Source: Hamadaea sp. (GTDB lineage Bacteria > Actinomycetota > Actinomycetes > Mycobacteriales > Micromonosporaceae). Taken from it: a DNA stretch of 53,680 nt. The DNA lies in assembly GCF_013362815.1 (NCBI RefSeq), contig NZ_JABFVK010000112.1, positions 1 to 53,680 of the forward strand. Reading direction: 5' to 3'. A program made the position numbers and the translations under genes. Within the stretch, counting starts at the first letter, position 1. Every line of letters starts with the position of its first letter. The notes beneath the pieces are model-generated. The model was not told the DNA's origin. It did no database searches and worked only from the letters and a program-made list of their open reading frames with translations. Shown piece after piece: positions 25,020-32,499 of this stretch.

Positions 25020-25778
25020 ATGGTCTACGGCAGACGAGGCAGCGGTCCAAAAGTAGAGTTCGCGGGAACGACCCCTTACGCGGACTACACCCATATGGAG
25101 ACGCTGCTGTCCCTGCAGACGCCGCGGACGCAGGCCCCCGCCGAGTACTCCTTCATCGTCGCCACCCAGGTGATGGAGCTGTTGTTCACGCTGCTCCGCC
25201 GCGAGTGGGAGACGGCGCGCACGCAGCTCGACGCGGACGACGTCCGGGCGGCGACCCGCACGCTGCGCCGCTCGGTCGGGGCCCAGGACGTGCTGATCAG
25301 CTCGTGGCAGCTCCTCGCGACGCTGACGCCGAACGAGTTCGGGGCGTTCCGGGATGCCTTCGGCGAGGCGTCGGGCTTCCAGTCGTACGGCTACCGCCAC
25401 CTCGAGTTCCTGCTCGGCAACAAGCGGCCGGGCATGGTCTGCCCGCACGCCGAGATGCCGTCGGTCGTCGCCGACCTGGAAAAACAGCTCGCCGAGCCGA
25501 GCCTGGACGACGCGGCCAAGGCCGCCCTCACGCGGCGCGGCACGACCTGGCTCGACATCTACAGTGGACACGAGCACCCCGACCTGTACGAGCTGGGCGA
25601 GGTGCTGATGGAGATCGCCGAACGCTTCATCCGCTGGCGCCAGTTGCATCTCACCGCGGTCTGGCGGGTCATGGGCGACAAGCCCGGCAGCGGCGGATCG
25701 GCCGGCGCGAGCTGGCTGGCGAAGACCGTGCACGAACGGCCGTTCCCCGAGCTCTGGGCCGTCCGCAACGAGCTCTGA
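25020..25778 (+). CDS. kynA: Tryptophan 2,3-dioxygenase
   Basis: 252 residues, slightly short for the family (about 260-290). Diagnostic segments: EFAGTTPYADY at the N-terminus, EYSFIVATQVMELLF (substrate pocket), FGEASGFQSYGYRHLEFLLGNK and the C-terminal RWRQLHLTAVWRVMG, in which His210 is the expected proximal haem ligand, followed by KPGSGGSAG, which closes over the substrate. It opens the indole ring of L-tryptophan with O2 to give N-formylkynurenine, the first step of the pathway that kynU continues. The ATG at 25020 is the only start ahead of the conserved N-terminus; TGGGG lies 3-7 bases upstream. Divergent from the Lrp-type regulator. Confidence 0.94.
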   Translation: MVYGRRGSGPKVEFAGTTPYADYTHMETLLSLQTPRTQAPAEYSFIVATQVMELLFTLLRREWETARTQLDADDVRAATRTLRRSVGAQDVLISSWQLLATLTPNEFGAFRDAFGEASGFQSYGYRHLEFLLGNKRPGMVCPHAEMPSVVADLEKQLAEPSLDDAAKAALTRRGTTWLDIYSGHEHPDLYELGEVLMEIAERFIRWRQLHLTAVWRVMGDKPGSGGSAGASWLAKTVHERPFPELWAVRNEL

Positions 25779-25787
25779 CATACATGG

Positions 25788-25877
25788 AACGCTCGTCCGG
25801 ACTGTTCTAGCCAGGCCCGGCCGGAATGAAGAACGCTCGTCCGGGCGATCACGGGGGAAACCGTCCGGACGAGCGTT
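25788..25877. repeat. Three copies of AACGCTCGTCCGG, two direct and one inverted
   Basis: AACGCTCGTCCGG at 25788-25800 and 25832-25844, and its complement CCGGACGAGCGTT at 25865-25877. Copies 2 and 3 form a 13-bp hairpin with a 20-base loop. The array fills the gap between the convergent kynA and LivJ-type genes, so it is probably a bidirectional terminator. Confidence 0.7.
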
Positions 25878-25905
25878 GCCGCAGACTCTAACGCGTTTGT
25901 TGCAA

Positions 25906-27069
25906 CTACGCCATACCCCATTTCCCGGCTTTCGACGTGAGCACCGTGAGCGCATCGTCGGCCAGCCCACTGTGATCGGCGGCGGTCAGGTTGTAGACCC
26001 CGCAAACCCCCACGCAGCAAGCGTTTTCCAGCTGCTCACGGGCCATCTTCCGGTCGCGGTGCCCGAGGAACGCCTGGTGCGTCAGCGCCACGGCGTCCGC
26101 GCCGAATCCGGCCGCCGGGTTCGCGGGTCCGTTCGGCGCGAAGGCCCCCGCGAAGCGCCGGACCGTGGCGATGTTGGGCACGCTGTCCGGTGCCGAGTCC
26201 GCCGCAGGCAGCCATGGACTCACCACTTGTACGCCTTCAGCAGCGTCCCCCGCGGTCGAGTGGAAAGCGGGGTGCACGCCTTCCGGAGTGAGCAGGATCG
26301 GCCCCGTCCAGCCGGCCGCCCGGGCGTCTCGGACCGCCGCCCCGCTCTGGGGTGGCAATGCGCTGATCACCAGCGCGTCCGGCTTGGCGGCGACGAGCTT
26401 TCCGGCGGCGTCCTTCAGGTCGGTGGCGTCCACGGCGACGGGTTCGAAGCCGGCGATGCTCAACCCTCGGTTGGCCGCCTCGGTCTGGACGAGCTCGACG
26501 ATCGCCGGTGACGCCAGCTTGTCCGTCGCCAGATGGGCCAGCTTGGTCAATCCGGCCGCCTGCGCCGCCTTCATCAGCGTACGCAGAACTTGGGCCGCCG
26601 ACGGAGCAGACTGGAAGGCGTACGGATTGGTCGGGACGATCCCCGTCGCCGGAGAGATCACCGGTACGCAGCCGAGCGTGCACTGGCCGGAAACCGCGTC
26701 GGCCAGCCACGGCGCGGTCGCCGCGACAACGGCGTGCACTCCTTCGTCCAGCAACGCCGAAGCCGCCGAAGCCGCCGATTTCTCGTCCGCACCCGCGTCG
26801 CGTACGAGCAACTCGATCTCGGGTGCCGATCCGTGCCCACCGGCGGAGTTGACCTGATCGGCCCGCGTACGCACACCGAGCAGCTGCCGTTGGGCGTACG
26901 CGGCCAGCGGACCGGTCGTATGCGTGAGGACGCCGAGGCGTACCGGGCCCTGCATACCCGACTCCGCTCGGGGACGGGCGGCCGCGACCGGCGACCCGGC
27001 CAGCAAAAACGGCGCGGCTGCGAGCGCGAGCCCACCGCCGAGGGCGGCTCGCCGGGACACCTTCGTCAT
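25906..27069 (-). CDS. Tat-exported LivJ-type (Peripla_BP_6) binding protein
   Basis: 387 residues. ATG at 27069 with GAGGTGAT about 6 bases upstream. A twin-arginine signal (VSRRAALGGG, Arg6-Arg7) is followed by the type I periplasmic binding fold: VRLGVLTHTTGPLAAYAQ, a vicinity of NSAGG, ELLVRDAGADEKSA and VPVISPATG. Family members bind branched-chain amino acids, amides or ureas for ABC importers, and related proteins act as sensors. No importer genes are adjacent, so the ligand and partner are unknown. A cysteine cluster near the C-terminus (NACCVGVCG) is unusual for the family and could form a disulfide. Export in folded form through Tat is also less common for this family. Confidence 0.85.
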   Translation of the reverse strand: MTKVSRRAALGGGLALAAAPFLLAGSPVAAARPRAESGMQGPVRLGVLTHTTGPLAAYAQRQLLGVRTRADQVNSAGGHGSAPEIELLVRDAGADEKSAASAASALLDEGVHAVVAATAPWLADAVSGQCTLGCVPVISPATGIVPTNPYAFQSAPSAAQVLRTLMKAAQAAGLTKLAHLATDKLASPAIVELVQTEAANRGLSIAGFEPVAVDATDLKDAAGKLVAAKPDALVISALPPQSGAAVRDARAAGWTGPILLTPEGVHPAFHSTAGDAAEGVQVVSPWLPAADSAPDSVPNIATVRRFAGAFAPNGPANPAAGFGADAVALTHQAFLGHRDRKMAREQLENACCVGVCGVYNLTAADHSGLADDALTVLTSKAGKWGMA

Positions 27070-27180
27070 GCCCGATCACCTCGAAAGAATTGTCCGTATT
27101 GACCCGTTGTGCCGATGGTTGGTGATCAGCCTCGCCGGGTCAAGCCCGAATCACTCTCCGGTGTAGAGCCTCGACATGAT

Positions 27181-27213
27181 TGATAACTCGACTTTTTAAA
27201 AGTCGAGTTATCA
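27181..27213. promoter_or_regulatory. AT-rich 33-bp perfect palindrome
   Basis: TGATAACTCGACTTTT, a central T, and its complement to 27213 form a perfect inverted repeat. At about one-third GC it contrasts sharply with its surroundings. It is 15 bp beyond the sortase stop and 111 bp upstream of the LivJ-type start, so it may be a terminator of the sortase transcript or an operator of the binding-protein gene. The rest of 27070-27228 holds nothing else recognisable. Confidence 0.6.
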
Positions 27214-27228
27214 TTCAGAGAAGTCGAT

Positions 27229-27921
27229 CTAAACTTGCGGAGGCGGCGGCGGGCGTACGCCGGTCAGCCGCGCGAAGACGACGATGTTGTCGGAGTACGA
27301 GTGGGCGGCCGGGTTGTAGCGCCCTCCGCAGGTGATCAGCCGCAGCTCCGGCGTCGAGCCACCGGCGTACACGCGGTCGGCCGGGAAGGCCGCCTTCGGG
27401 AACGACTGCATCGACTCGATCGTGAAGACGGCGGTGGTCCGGTCCTCCCGTTCGACCTCGATCTCGTCGCCGGGCCGCAGTCGCGTCAGGTAGTAGAAGA
27501 CGCCCACGCTCTTCTTGGTGTCGACGTGACCGATGATCACGGAGGCACCGGCCTCGCCCGGCGTCGGCCCGAGCTTGTACCAGGACGCGTGGTTGGCCCG
27601 CTCGAAGGACGGGGTCGCGATCGCGCCATCGGGACGCAGCCCGATCTGCTCGATCCACGCCCGCAGCCCGATCTTCGGGATGATGATCTTCCGTGGGATC
27701 GAGCGGCCCATCGGGGAGATCCCGGTTCCGGCCTGGGCGAGACCGCCCGACGGCAGGGCCAGTACCTGGGCCGGGAGCGGCGGCGGCGTACCCGGTTTGT
27801 GGGCGGCCGTGACGAGCTGGCCGATGCCCCAGCCACCCGTCACCATCAGCGCCACGCAGGCCAGCCACCAGCCGACCCGGAACATCGTGCCGCGGCGGTC
27901 GGCACGACGGGACGCTGCCAT
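27229..27921 (-). CDS. Sortase, class E/F-like, single membrane anchor
   Basis: 230 residues from the ATG at 27921; longer frames overlap the upstream gene. One N-terminal membrane helix (about 16-37), a Pro/Ala linker, then the sortase barrel (about 75-225). Catalytic His lies in VIIGHVDT and Cys in LITCGGRYN. The arginine usually found about 12 residues after the Cys, in a YRDN-like motif, reads YSDN here, so the third catalytic residue is either replaced or supplied by the nearby Arg in GGR. Sortases cut a sorting signal and attach the protein to peptidoglycan or to a pilin. The gene directly upstream encodes a protein with a C-terminal sorting-like signal, so the two probably form an enzyme-substrate pair in one operon. 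Confidence 0.88.
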   Translation of the reverse strand: MAASRRADRRGTMFRVGWWLACVALMVTGGWGIGQLVTAAHKPGTPPPLPAQVLALPSGGLAQAGTGISPMGRSIPRKIIIPKIGLRAWIEQIGLRPDGAIATPSFERANHASWYKLGPTPGEAGASVIIGHVDTKKSVGVFYYLTRLRPGDEIEVEREDRTTAVFTIESMQSFPKAAFPADRVYAGGSTPELRLITCGGRYNPAAHSYSDNIVVFARLTGVRPPPPPQV

Positions 27922-27976
27922 GGGCGTGGCGGGCCGGGGGCCGGGCCGATGCCCGGTCCCCCGGTCAGGCGAACCG

Positions 27977-28732
27977 TTACGCCAGGTCACGGCGCTGGCG
28001 GGCCAGCAGGAGGAAACCGATGCCGGCGATCGCGCCGAGCAGCGCACCTCCGCCGAGGAAGACGCTGCTCATGCCGACCGCGCTGCCACCGCCACCGGTG
28101 TTGACCGAGCCGCTCGGCACGGGCGCGGCGCTGGTGGACTGGCCCGGAGTGGTCGACTCCGAGGGACCAGGCGAGCCCATGGGCGAAGTGGACGCGCTGG
28201 TCGACGGCGACTCGGAGCCGCCGAGCGGGGAGATGCTGACGCTCGGACTCGGGCTCGGGCTGCTCGAACTCGGGCTGGGACTCGGCGAGCCGCTCGCCGG
28301 GCACGTGTGCGTCAGGTTGAAGTGCGCGTTCTCGGCCGGCGTGCCGGTGCCCGTGATGCTCGCGGTGCCGCCGGTCAACGTCCAGCCGGCCGGCGTGGCG
28401 GCCCAGGCCTTGCTCGTCCCGTTCACCATCACGACCGTCGCGTTCACCTCGTGCAGGACGTTCGACTGGTCCTTGAAGGTCACCGTGACCGTGACGAAGT
28501 CACCCTGAGCCGGTGGGTTCGGCAGCACGAAGACCCAGATGTCCTGGTCGGGCAGGGGCCCATCGCCGAAGTCGCCGCACTGATGAGTACCGAAGCCGGA
28601 GGCGGTCGTCGGCACGTTACCGGGGTTGATCGGGATGACGTCAGCGGCGAGCGCGGGCCGCGCGCCGACGAGAAGGAATATGAGGCCGGTCGCGGCGATC
28701 GCCGCCGCCCGGGCCAACCATGAAGTACGCAC
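27977..28732 (-). CDS. Cell-wall-anchored secreted protein, probable sortase substrate
   Basis: 251 residues from the GTG at 28732 (AGGGTGG lies 5-6 bases upstream). Sec signal ending ARPALA-AD. A beta-rich domain (about 32-135) has two cysteines (HQCGDFGD, THTCPASG). Then comes a Ser/Pro/Thr stalk of about 70 residues, typical of a glycosylated wall spacer. The C-terminus is a cell-wall sorting-like signal: VNTGGGG, one hydrophobic helix (SSVFLGGGALLGAIAGIGFLLLA) and a basic tail RQRRD. The pentad VNTGG departs from both LPxTG and LAxTG. The sortase gene follows 55 bp downstream. The ligand or role of the exposed domain is unknown. Confidence 0.8.
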   Translation of the reverse strand: MRTSWLARAAAIAATGLIFLLVGARPALAADVIPINPGNVPTTASGFGTHQCGDFGDGPLPDQDIWVFVLPNPPAQGDFVTVTVTFKDQSNVLHEVNATVVMVNGTSKAWAATPAGWTLTGGTASITGTGTPAENAHFNLTHTCPASGSPSPSPSSSSPSPSPSVSISPLGGSESPSTSASTSPMGSPGPSESTTPGQSTSAAPVPSGSVNTGGGGSAVGMSSVFLGGGALLGAIAGIGFLLLARQRRDLA

Positions 28733-28844
28733 CGTTACCACCCTGCTTGATATGACTTCTAAGCTTTGGAGGCTAAGGTCCGTATAGGGGGGTTTCCAGG
28801 ACCGACGCAGCGCCACGCCGTCATCACTCGAACGGAGTAGTACT

Positions 28845-29075
28845 GTGCGTGTCGTGGTCGCTGCGCTGGAGCTTTACCTCGACCCGGTCCCTACACAACG
28901 CGTACGAAATGTGTGGAATGCTCTGGAAGCTGCCGGTGTCCCCACGCTGAGCGACCTGACCCACGGCAAGCATCGCCCGCACATCTCACTGACCGGCGCG
29001 GAGCGGCTGGAGGCGGTGGCGACCGGCCGTGGACCGACCATGCCCGGGGTCTGTACGCGCCGCTGTGACCCATAA
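28845..29075 (+). pseudogene. Truncated 2'-5' RNA ligase/2H phosphoesterase-like gene
   Basis: 76 codons from a GTG at 28845. The N-terminus VAALELYLDPVPTQRVRNVW and the first 2H motif in HRPHISL match the 2'-5' RNA ligase family. Intact members have about 170-190 residues and need two HxS/T motifs. Here similarity is lost after about residue 55, and the frame ends in an unrelated-looking tail (MPGVCTRRCDP) 8 bp before the DUF2203 start. The second catalytic motif is missing, and none was found in the other frames before the next gene. An internal deletion that joined the 5' end to the DUF2203 promoter region is the likely cause. It should be inactive. Confidence 0.65.
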
Positions 29076-29082
29076 TGAGGGC

Positions 29083-29433
29083 GTGTTCACGCTGGAGGAG
29101 GCCCGACGCCGGTACGCCGAAGTCCGCCCGCGCGTCGACGAGCTGATCGCAGCCCGGGCCGATCTGGCCGAGTTGCAAGCCGACCTCGCGACCGACGGCA
29201 GTAGCCCGCTCGGCGGGTTGCCCGAGGCCAAGGCGCTGGAGGCTCGGCTGCACGCGCTGCTGGAAGAGCTGGCCGAGCACGAGATCCAGATCAAGGGTTA
29301 CGCACCGGTCCTCCTGGACTTCCCCGGCGTACGCGACGGCCGGGCGGTGCTCTGGTGCTGGCTTGAAGGCGACGCCGACATCGAGTGGTACCACCGGGTG
29401 GAATGTGGATTCGCCGGCCGTCGCCGGGTCTGA
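29083..29433 (+). CDS. DUF2203 family protein
   Basis: 116 residues from the GTG at 29083, with GAGGG just upstream; longer frames run into the truncated gene before it. It begins FTLEEARRRYAEVRPRVDELIAARADLAELQ, a long helix, and ends with the conserved DFPGVRDGRAVLWCWLEGDADIEWYHRVECGFAGR block. Together these define DUF2203. The family is widespread in actinobacteria and its function is unknown. The invariant aromatic/acidic C-terminal block suggests a binding site. It is cytoplasmic with no cofactor motif. The sequence CATAAT at 29071-29076 could be a -10 element. The alcohol dehydrogenase gene follows 35 bp later on the same strand. Confidence 0.85.
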   Translation: MFTLEEARRRYAEVRPRVDELIAARADLAELQADLATDGSSPLGGLPEAKALEARLHALLEELAEHEIQIKGYAPVLLDFPGVRDGRAVLWCWLEGDADIEWYHRVECGFAGRRRV

Positions 29434-29468
29434 CGCGCTGACGGCGCTCGGGGGCGCAGGATGGGCTC

Positions 29469-30473
29469 ATGGAGATGACGGCCTGGGAGGTCGCCCACCC
29501 GGGGCCGATGCGTACGGGTCCACTGCGGCTGGTCGAACGGCCGGTGCCCGAGCCCGGCCCGGGTGAGCTGCTCATCCGGGTCAGCGTCTGCGCGGTGTGC
29601 CGCACCGATCTGCATGTGACGGAGGGCGATCTGCCACCGCATCGGGCCCACGTCGTACCGGGGCACGAGATCGTAGGCGAAGTCGTCGGACTCGGACCGG
29701 ACACCCACGGCTTCGAACTCGGGGATCGGGCCGGAGTCGCGTGGTTACGCCACACCTGTGGCGAGTGTGCGTACTGCGAGCGCGGTGCGGAGAACCTGTG
29801 CCCGAACTCCCGCTACACCGGCTGGGACGCCGACGGCGGGTACGCGCAGTACGCCGTCGCTCCCGCCGACTACGCGTACCACCTGCCGGAGAACTATCCG
29901 GACGAGGAGGTCGCACCCCTGCTGTGCGCCGGGATCATCGGCTATCGCGCGTTGCGGCTGAGTTCGCTTCCGCCAGGCGGCGTACTAGGCGTCTACGGGT
30001 TCGGCGGATCGGCTCATCTGACCGCGCAACTCGCCATCGCGCTCGGGGCGCGCGTACACGTGATGACCCGGTCCAAGGCCGCGCAGGAACTCGCGCTCTC
30101 GCTCGGCGCGGCGTCCGCGACGGGCGCAGGCGAGCGGCCGCCGGAACGGCTGGACTCCGCGATCCTCTTCGCGCCGGTCGGGGATCTCGTCCCCGTCGCG
30201 TTGGCGGCGCTCGACCGCGGTGGCACCCTCGCCGTCGCCGGCATCCATCTCTCCGACATTCCGCCGTTGCGCTACGAGCAGCACCTCTTCTATGAGCGCA
30301 CGCTGCGCAGCGTCACGGCCAACACCCGGGACGACGGCCGCGAGTTCCTCTCCCTCGCGGCGCGGCACCGGCTCCGCGTCCACACCATCGGGTACGCCTT
30401 GAGCCAAGCGGATCGGGCGCTGACGGATCTGGCTGAGGATCGCGTCGACGGTGTCGCGGTCCTCCACGCCTGA
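29469..30473 (+). CDS. Zinc-dependent alcohol dehydrogenase (MDR family)
   Basis: 334 residues. GroES-like domain with the catalytic zinc ligands Cys ([12 protein letters not shown]) and His-Glu (PGHEIVGEV), and the structural-zinc lobe with [15 protein letters not shown]. The Rossmann domain has [16 protein letters not shown] in place of the usual GxGxxG loop, which is close to it. Medium-chain dehydrogenases of this type oxidise alcohols or reduce aldehydes with NAD(P); the closest group looks like the AdhA-type zinc-binding alcohol dehydrogenases. The NAD/NADP choice is not certain, although MTRSKAAQ after the second strand has no acidic residue at its end, which would suit NADP. It is probably co-transcribed with DUF2203 and converges on the DUF4193 gene. 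Confidence 0.92.
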   Translation: MEMTAWEVAHPGPMRTGPLRLVERPVPEPGPGELLIRVSVCAVCRTDLHVTEGDLPPHRAHVVPGHEIVGEVVGLGPDTHGFELGDRAGVAWLRHTCGECAYCERGAENLCPNSRYTGWDADGGYAQYAVAPADYAYHLPENYPDEEVAPLLCAGIIGYRALRLSSLPPGGVLGVYGFGGSAHLTAQLAIALGARVHVMTRSKAAQELALSLGAASATGAGERPPERLDSAILFAPVGDLVPVALAALDRGGTLAVAGIHLSDIPPLRYEQHLFYERTLRSVTANTRDDGREFLSLAARHRLRVHTIGYALSQADRALTDLAEDRVDGVAVLHA

Positions 30474-30536
30474 TCGTCTGCGCCCCGATCGCCGCCGCGT
30501 GGTCGTCATCGGCCGGGGGCCGTCACGCCTGTGTGA

Positions 30537-30839
30537 TCAGGCGCATTCGGAGCAGATGAGCTCGTCGCCCTTCTGCTTGGCGAGCTGGCTGCGGTGATGC
30601 ACCAAGAAGCATCGCGAGCAGCGGAACTCGTCGGCCCGCATCGGGACGACCGTCACGGTGAGCTCCTCGTCCGAGAGGTCCGCCCCCGGAAGCTCGAAGC
30701 CCTCCGCCGCCTCCGTCTCGTCGACATCCACCGACGGCGACTGGGCCGACGTGCGACGCGACTTGAGTTCCTCCAGGCTGTCCTCCTCGAGGTCGCCGAG
30801 GGAACGCCGCGGGGCGTCGTAGTCAGTCATGGTGGCCAT
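30537..30839 (-). CDS. DUF4193 zinc-ribbon protein
   Basis: 100 residues from the ATG at 30839, which has GGAGGA 6 bases upstream (the longer frame begins inside the leader). The N-terminal half is acidic and probably disordered (TDYDAPRR, SLGDLEEDSLEELKSRR). The C-terminal half is a zinc ribbon with two cysteine pairs, CSRC and CSEC, around a basic HHRSQLAKQKGD loop. This is the DUF4193 family, conserved across actinobacteria and usually abundant. A role in transcription has been proposed for similar small zinc-ribbon proteins, but nothing in this sequence decides it. It is single on its strand with its own leader. Confidence 0.9.
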   Translation of the reverse strand: MATMTDYDAPRRSLGDLEEDSLEELKSRRTSAQSPSVDVDETEAAEGFELPGADLSDEELTVTVVPMRADEFRCSRCFLVHHRSQLAKQKGDELICSECA

Positions 30840-30964
30840 TGCTTGTCCTCCTCCCCACATGGTCTGGGTGGCTTAACGAACAAAGTCGCCGACGGGTATG
30901 TTCCCCGATCTTGGCGTACGCGTCCTTTGTTTTCTGTGATCCCCGTCGCGCCACGCCGGACCCG

Positions 30965-31213
30965 CTATTCGAACAGCGAGTGATGCGTACCGGGCGGTTC
31001 GTCACGGTGCCGTCGACGCCGGCGAGCCTGGATCACGAGCAGGTCGATGAAGGCGATCACGGCCAGCGCGCCCAGCAGGAGCGCCGGCACCGGATACCCC
31101 GCCACGGCCGCCCACACGGCCAGTGGGAGCGTGAAGATCAACCCGAAGCTCGCCAGGACCAGCCGCAGGTTCAGCGCACTTCTGGCGTTGCGCGGCTCGG
31201 ACATGCGCGGCAT
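30965..31213 (-). CDS. Small membrane protein, DUF6343-like
   Basis: 82 residues from the ATG at 31213 (GGGGG upstream; a second ATG three codons later is also possible). EPRNARSALNLRLVLASFGL followed by two hydrophobic helices (about 20-40 and 43-63) and a basic tail QARRRRRHRD match the DUF6343 small actinobacterial membrane proteins. Function unknown. It lies between DUF4193 and the EF-hand gene, all on the minus strand, with gaps of 42 and about 125 bp. Topology by the positive-inside rule puts the tail in the cytoplasm. Confidence 0.75.
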   Translation of the reverse strand: MPRMSEPRNARSALNLRLVLASFGLIFTLPLAVWAAVAGYPVPALLLGALAVIAFIDLLVIQARRRRRHRDEPPGTHHSLFE

Positions 31214-31255
31214 CGTACCCCCGGCGCCTTTGCCGGAAACTTGTCACTACTCAAG

Positions 31256-31804
31256 TCAGCCGATCTTTCCGAAGAGCCAGTCTCCGGCTGCCCCGCCCTG
31301 ACCGGTGTAGTAACGACGGGCGGCGGTAATCAATTCCTCGACTGTCAGAGCTCCGTCGCCGTCGGCGTCGAGGTGGTCGAAGGCCTCCCGAGCCTCCTTC
31401 GGCCGGGTGCCGAACGCCTTCTGCATGGTCTGGAACTCCTCGAAGCCGAGCCGGCCGTCCTCGTCGGCGTCGGCCAGCCGCAGGACCGCCTCGACGGCGG
31501 GTCGGAAATGACGGTCGAAACCGCTATCGGCGTCGATGAACGCCCGGACCATGCCGAGGTTCCACTCCTCGGGCGTCAGCTTCCGGTCTCCGTCGGCGTC
31601 CACCGCGATGAGCAGCGACTGCCAGAACTCCTCGAACCCGTCGGCCAGGGCCTTGGCCTTCGGGCTCGCCGGTGTCTCCCGGAATCCGGCCACGAGCCGG
31701 GCCACCAAGGCGACTACGTCGTCGTGTTCGATGTGGCCGTTGGCGTTGACGTCCAGGTGCCCGAACGCCCGGTCGAGCTTGAGATCCAGCAGCGTGGTGC
31801 TCAT
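31256..31804 (-). CDS. Calerythrin-like protein with four EF-hands
   Basis: 182 residues, all helix-loop-helix. Four EF-hand loops are visible: 18-29 (DVNANGHIEHDD), 69-80 (DADGDRKLTPEE), 112-123 (DADEDGRLGFEE) and 146-157 (DADGDGALTVEE). Loops 2, 3 and 4 have good ligands at positions 1, 3, 5 and 12. Loop 1 ends in Asp rather than Glu and may bind weakly or not at all. Size and spacing match calerythrin and related actinobacterial sarcoplasmic calcium-binding-type proteins. These are cytosolic Ca2+ buffers or sensors whose targets are unknown. It is divergent from udgX with 50 bp between starts. Confidence 0.92.
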   Translation of the reverse strand: MSTTLLDLKLDRAFGHLDVNANGHIEHDDVVALVARLVAGFRETPASPKAKALADGFEEFWQSLLIAVDADGDRKLTPEEWNLGMVRAFIDADSGFDRHFRPAVEAVLRLADADEDGRLGFEEFQTMQKAFGTRPKEAREAFDHLDADGDGALTVEELITAARRYYTGQGGAAGDWLFGKIG

Positions 31805-31854
31805 GCTGCGAATCTACGGGTTTGCCTGCCGGGTGGGGCGGGAATGCGGATCTG

Positions 31855-32499
31855 ATGGGGGCTGAGGACTATCTGCCCGACGACCCGGGTTCGCTGGCTG
31901 CCTTGCGGACGGCGGCCGAGGGATGCCACGGCTGCGACCTCTATCGGGCGGCGACGCAGACCGTCTTCGGTGAGGGCCCGCCGGACGCACGGATCGTCAT
32001 GATCGGCGAGCAGCCGGGCGACGTCGAGGACCGGGCCGGTGAGCCGTTCGTCGGCCCGGCCGGGCGGTTGCTGGACCGGGCGATCACCGAGGCCGGTCTC
32101 CAGCGATCCGACATCTACGTCACCAACGCGGTCAAGCACTTCAAGTTCGTGCCGCCGGAACGCGGCAAACGGCGTATCCACAAGACACCGAATCGGGCCG
32201 AGATCGTGGCCTGCCGTCCCTGGCTCGTGCAGGAGCTCGCCGTACTGCGGCCGAGCGTACTGGTGGTGCTGGGCGCCTCGGCCGCCAAGGCGTTGCTGGG
32301 CGCGAAGTTCAAGGTGACGGAGTCGCGGGGTCAGCTGCTCCCCTGGCCCGACGCCGCCGACCGGCCGGAGGACTTCCCCGCCGAGCCGAGTTCGCTGGTC
32401 GCGACCATCCATCCGTCGGCCGTTCTCCGGTCCGACGATCGCGAGGCGATGTTCCGTGGCCTCGTCGCCGATCTGCGCGTCGCCGCCGAAGCGCTCTAA
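31855..32499 (+). CDS. udgX: UdgX-type uracil-DNA glycosylase (covalent uracil-DNA binding)
   Basis: 214 residues from the ATG at 31855; a TTG 11 codons upstream overlaps the divergent promoter. Family 4 UDG-like fold: Cys24 and Cys27 of the Fe-S cluster, GEQPGDVED (motif A), FVGPAGRLLD, YVTNAVKHFK and HPSAVLR (motif B). The distinguishing UdgX element is the basic R-loop KRRIHKTPN: with this start its histidine is residue 109, the same number as the histidine of Mycobacterium smegmatis UdgX that attacks C1' and leaves the enzyme covalently bound to DNA. It acts in uracil repair or tolerance. Its 3' end overlaps the converging DivIVA-like gene by 4 bp. Confidence 0.93.
   Translation: MGAEDYLPDDPGSLAALRTAAEGCHGCDLYRAATQTVFGEGPPDARIVMIGEQPGDVEDRAGEPFVGPAGRLLDRAITEAGLQRSDIYVTNAVKHFKFVPPERGKRRIHKTPNRAEIVACRPWLVQELAVLRPSVLVVLGASAAKALLGAKFKVTESRGQLLPWPDAADRPEDFPAEPSSLVATIHPSAVLRSDDREAMFRGLVADLRVAAEAL

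Noticed and set aside
25046-25061. AAAGTAGAGT as a shared promoter of kynU and kynA
   Set aside because: In kynA it lies inside the frame and encodes KVE of a conserved N-terminal segment, with no start codon suitably downstream; probably coincidence.
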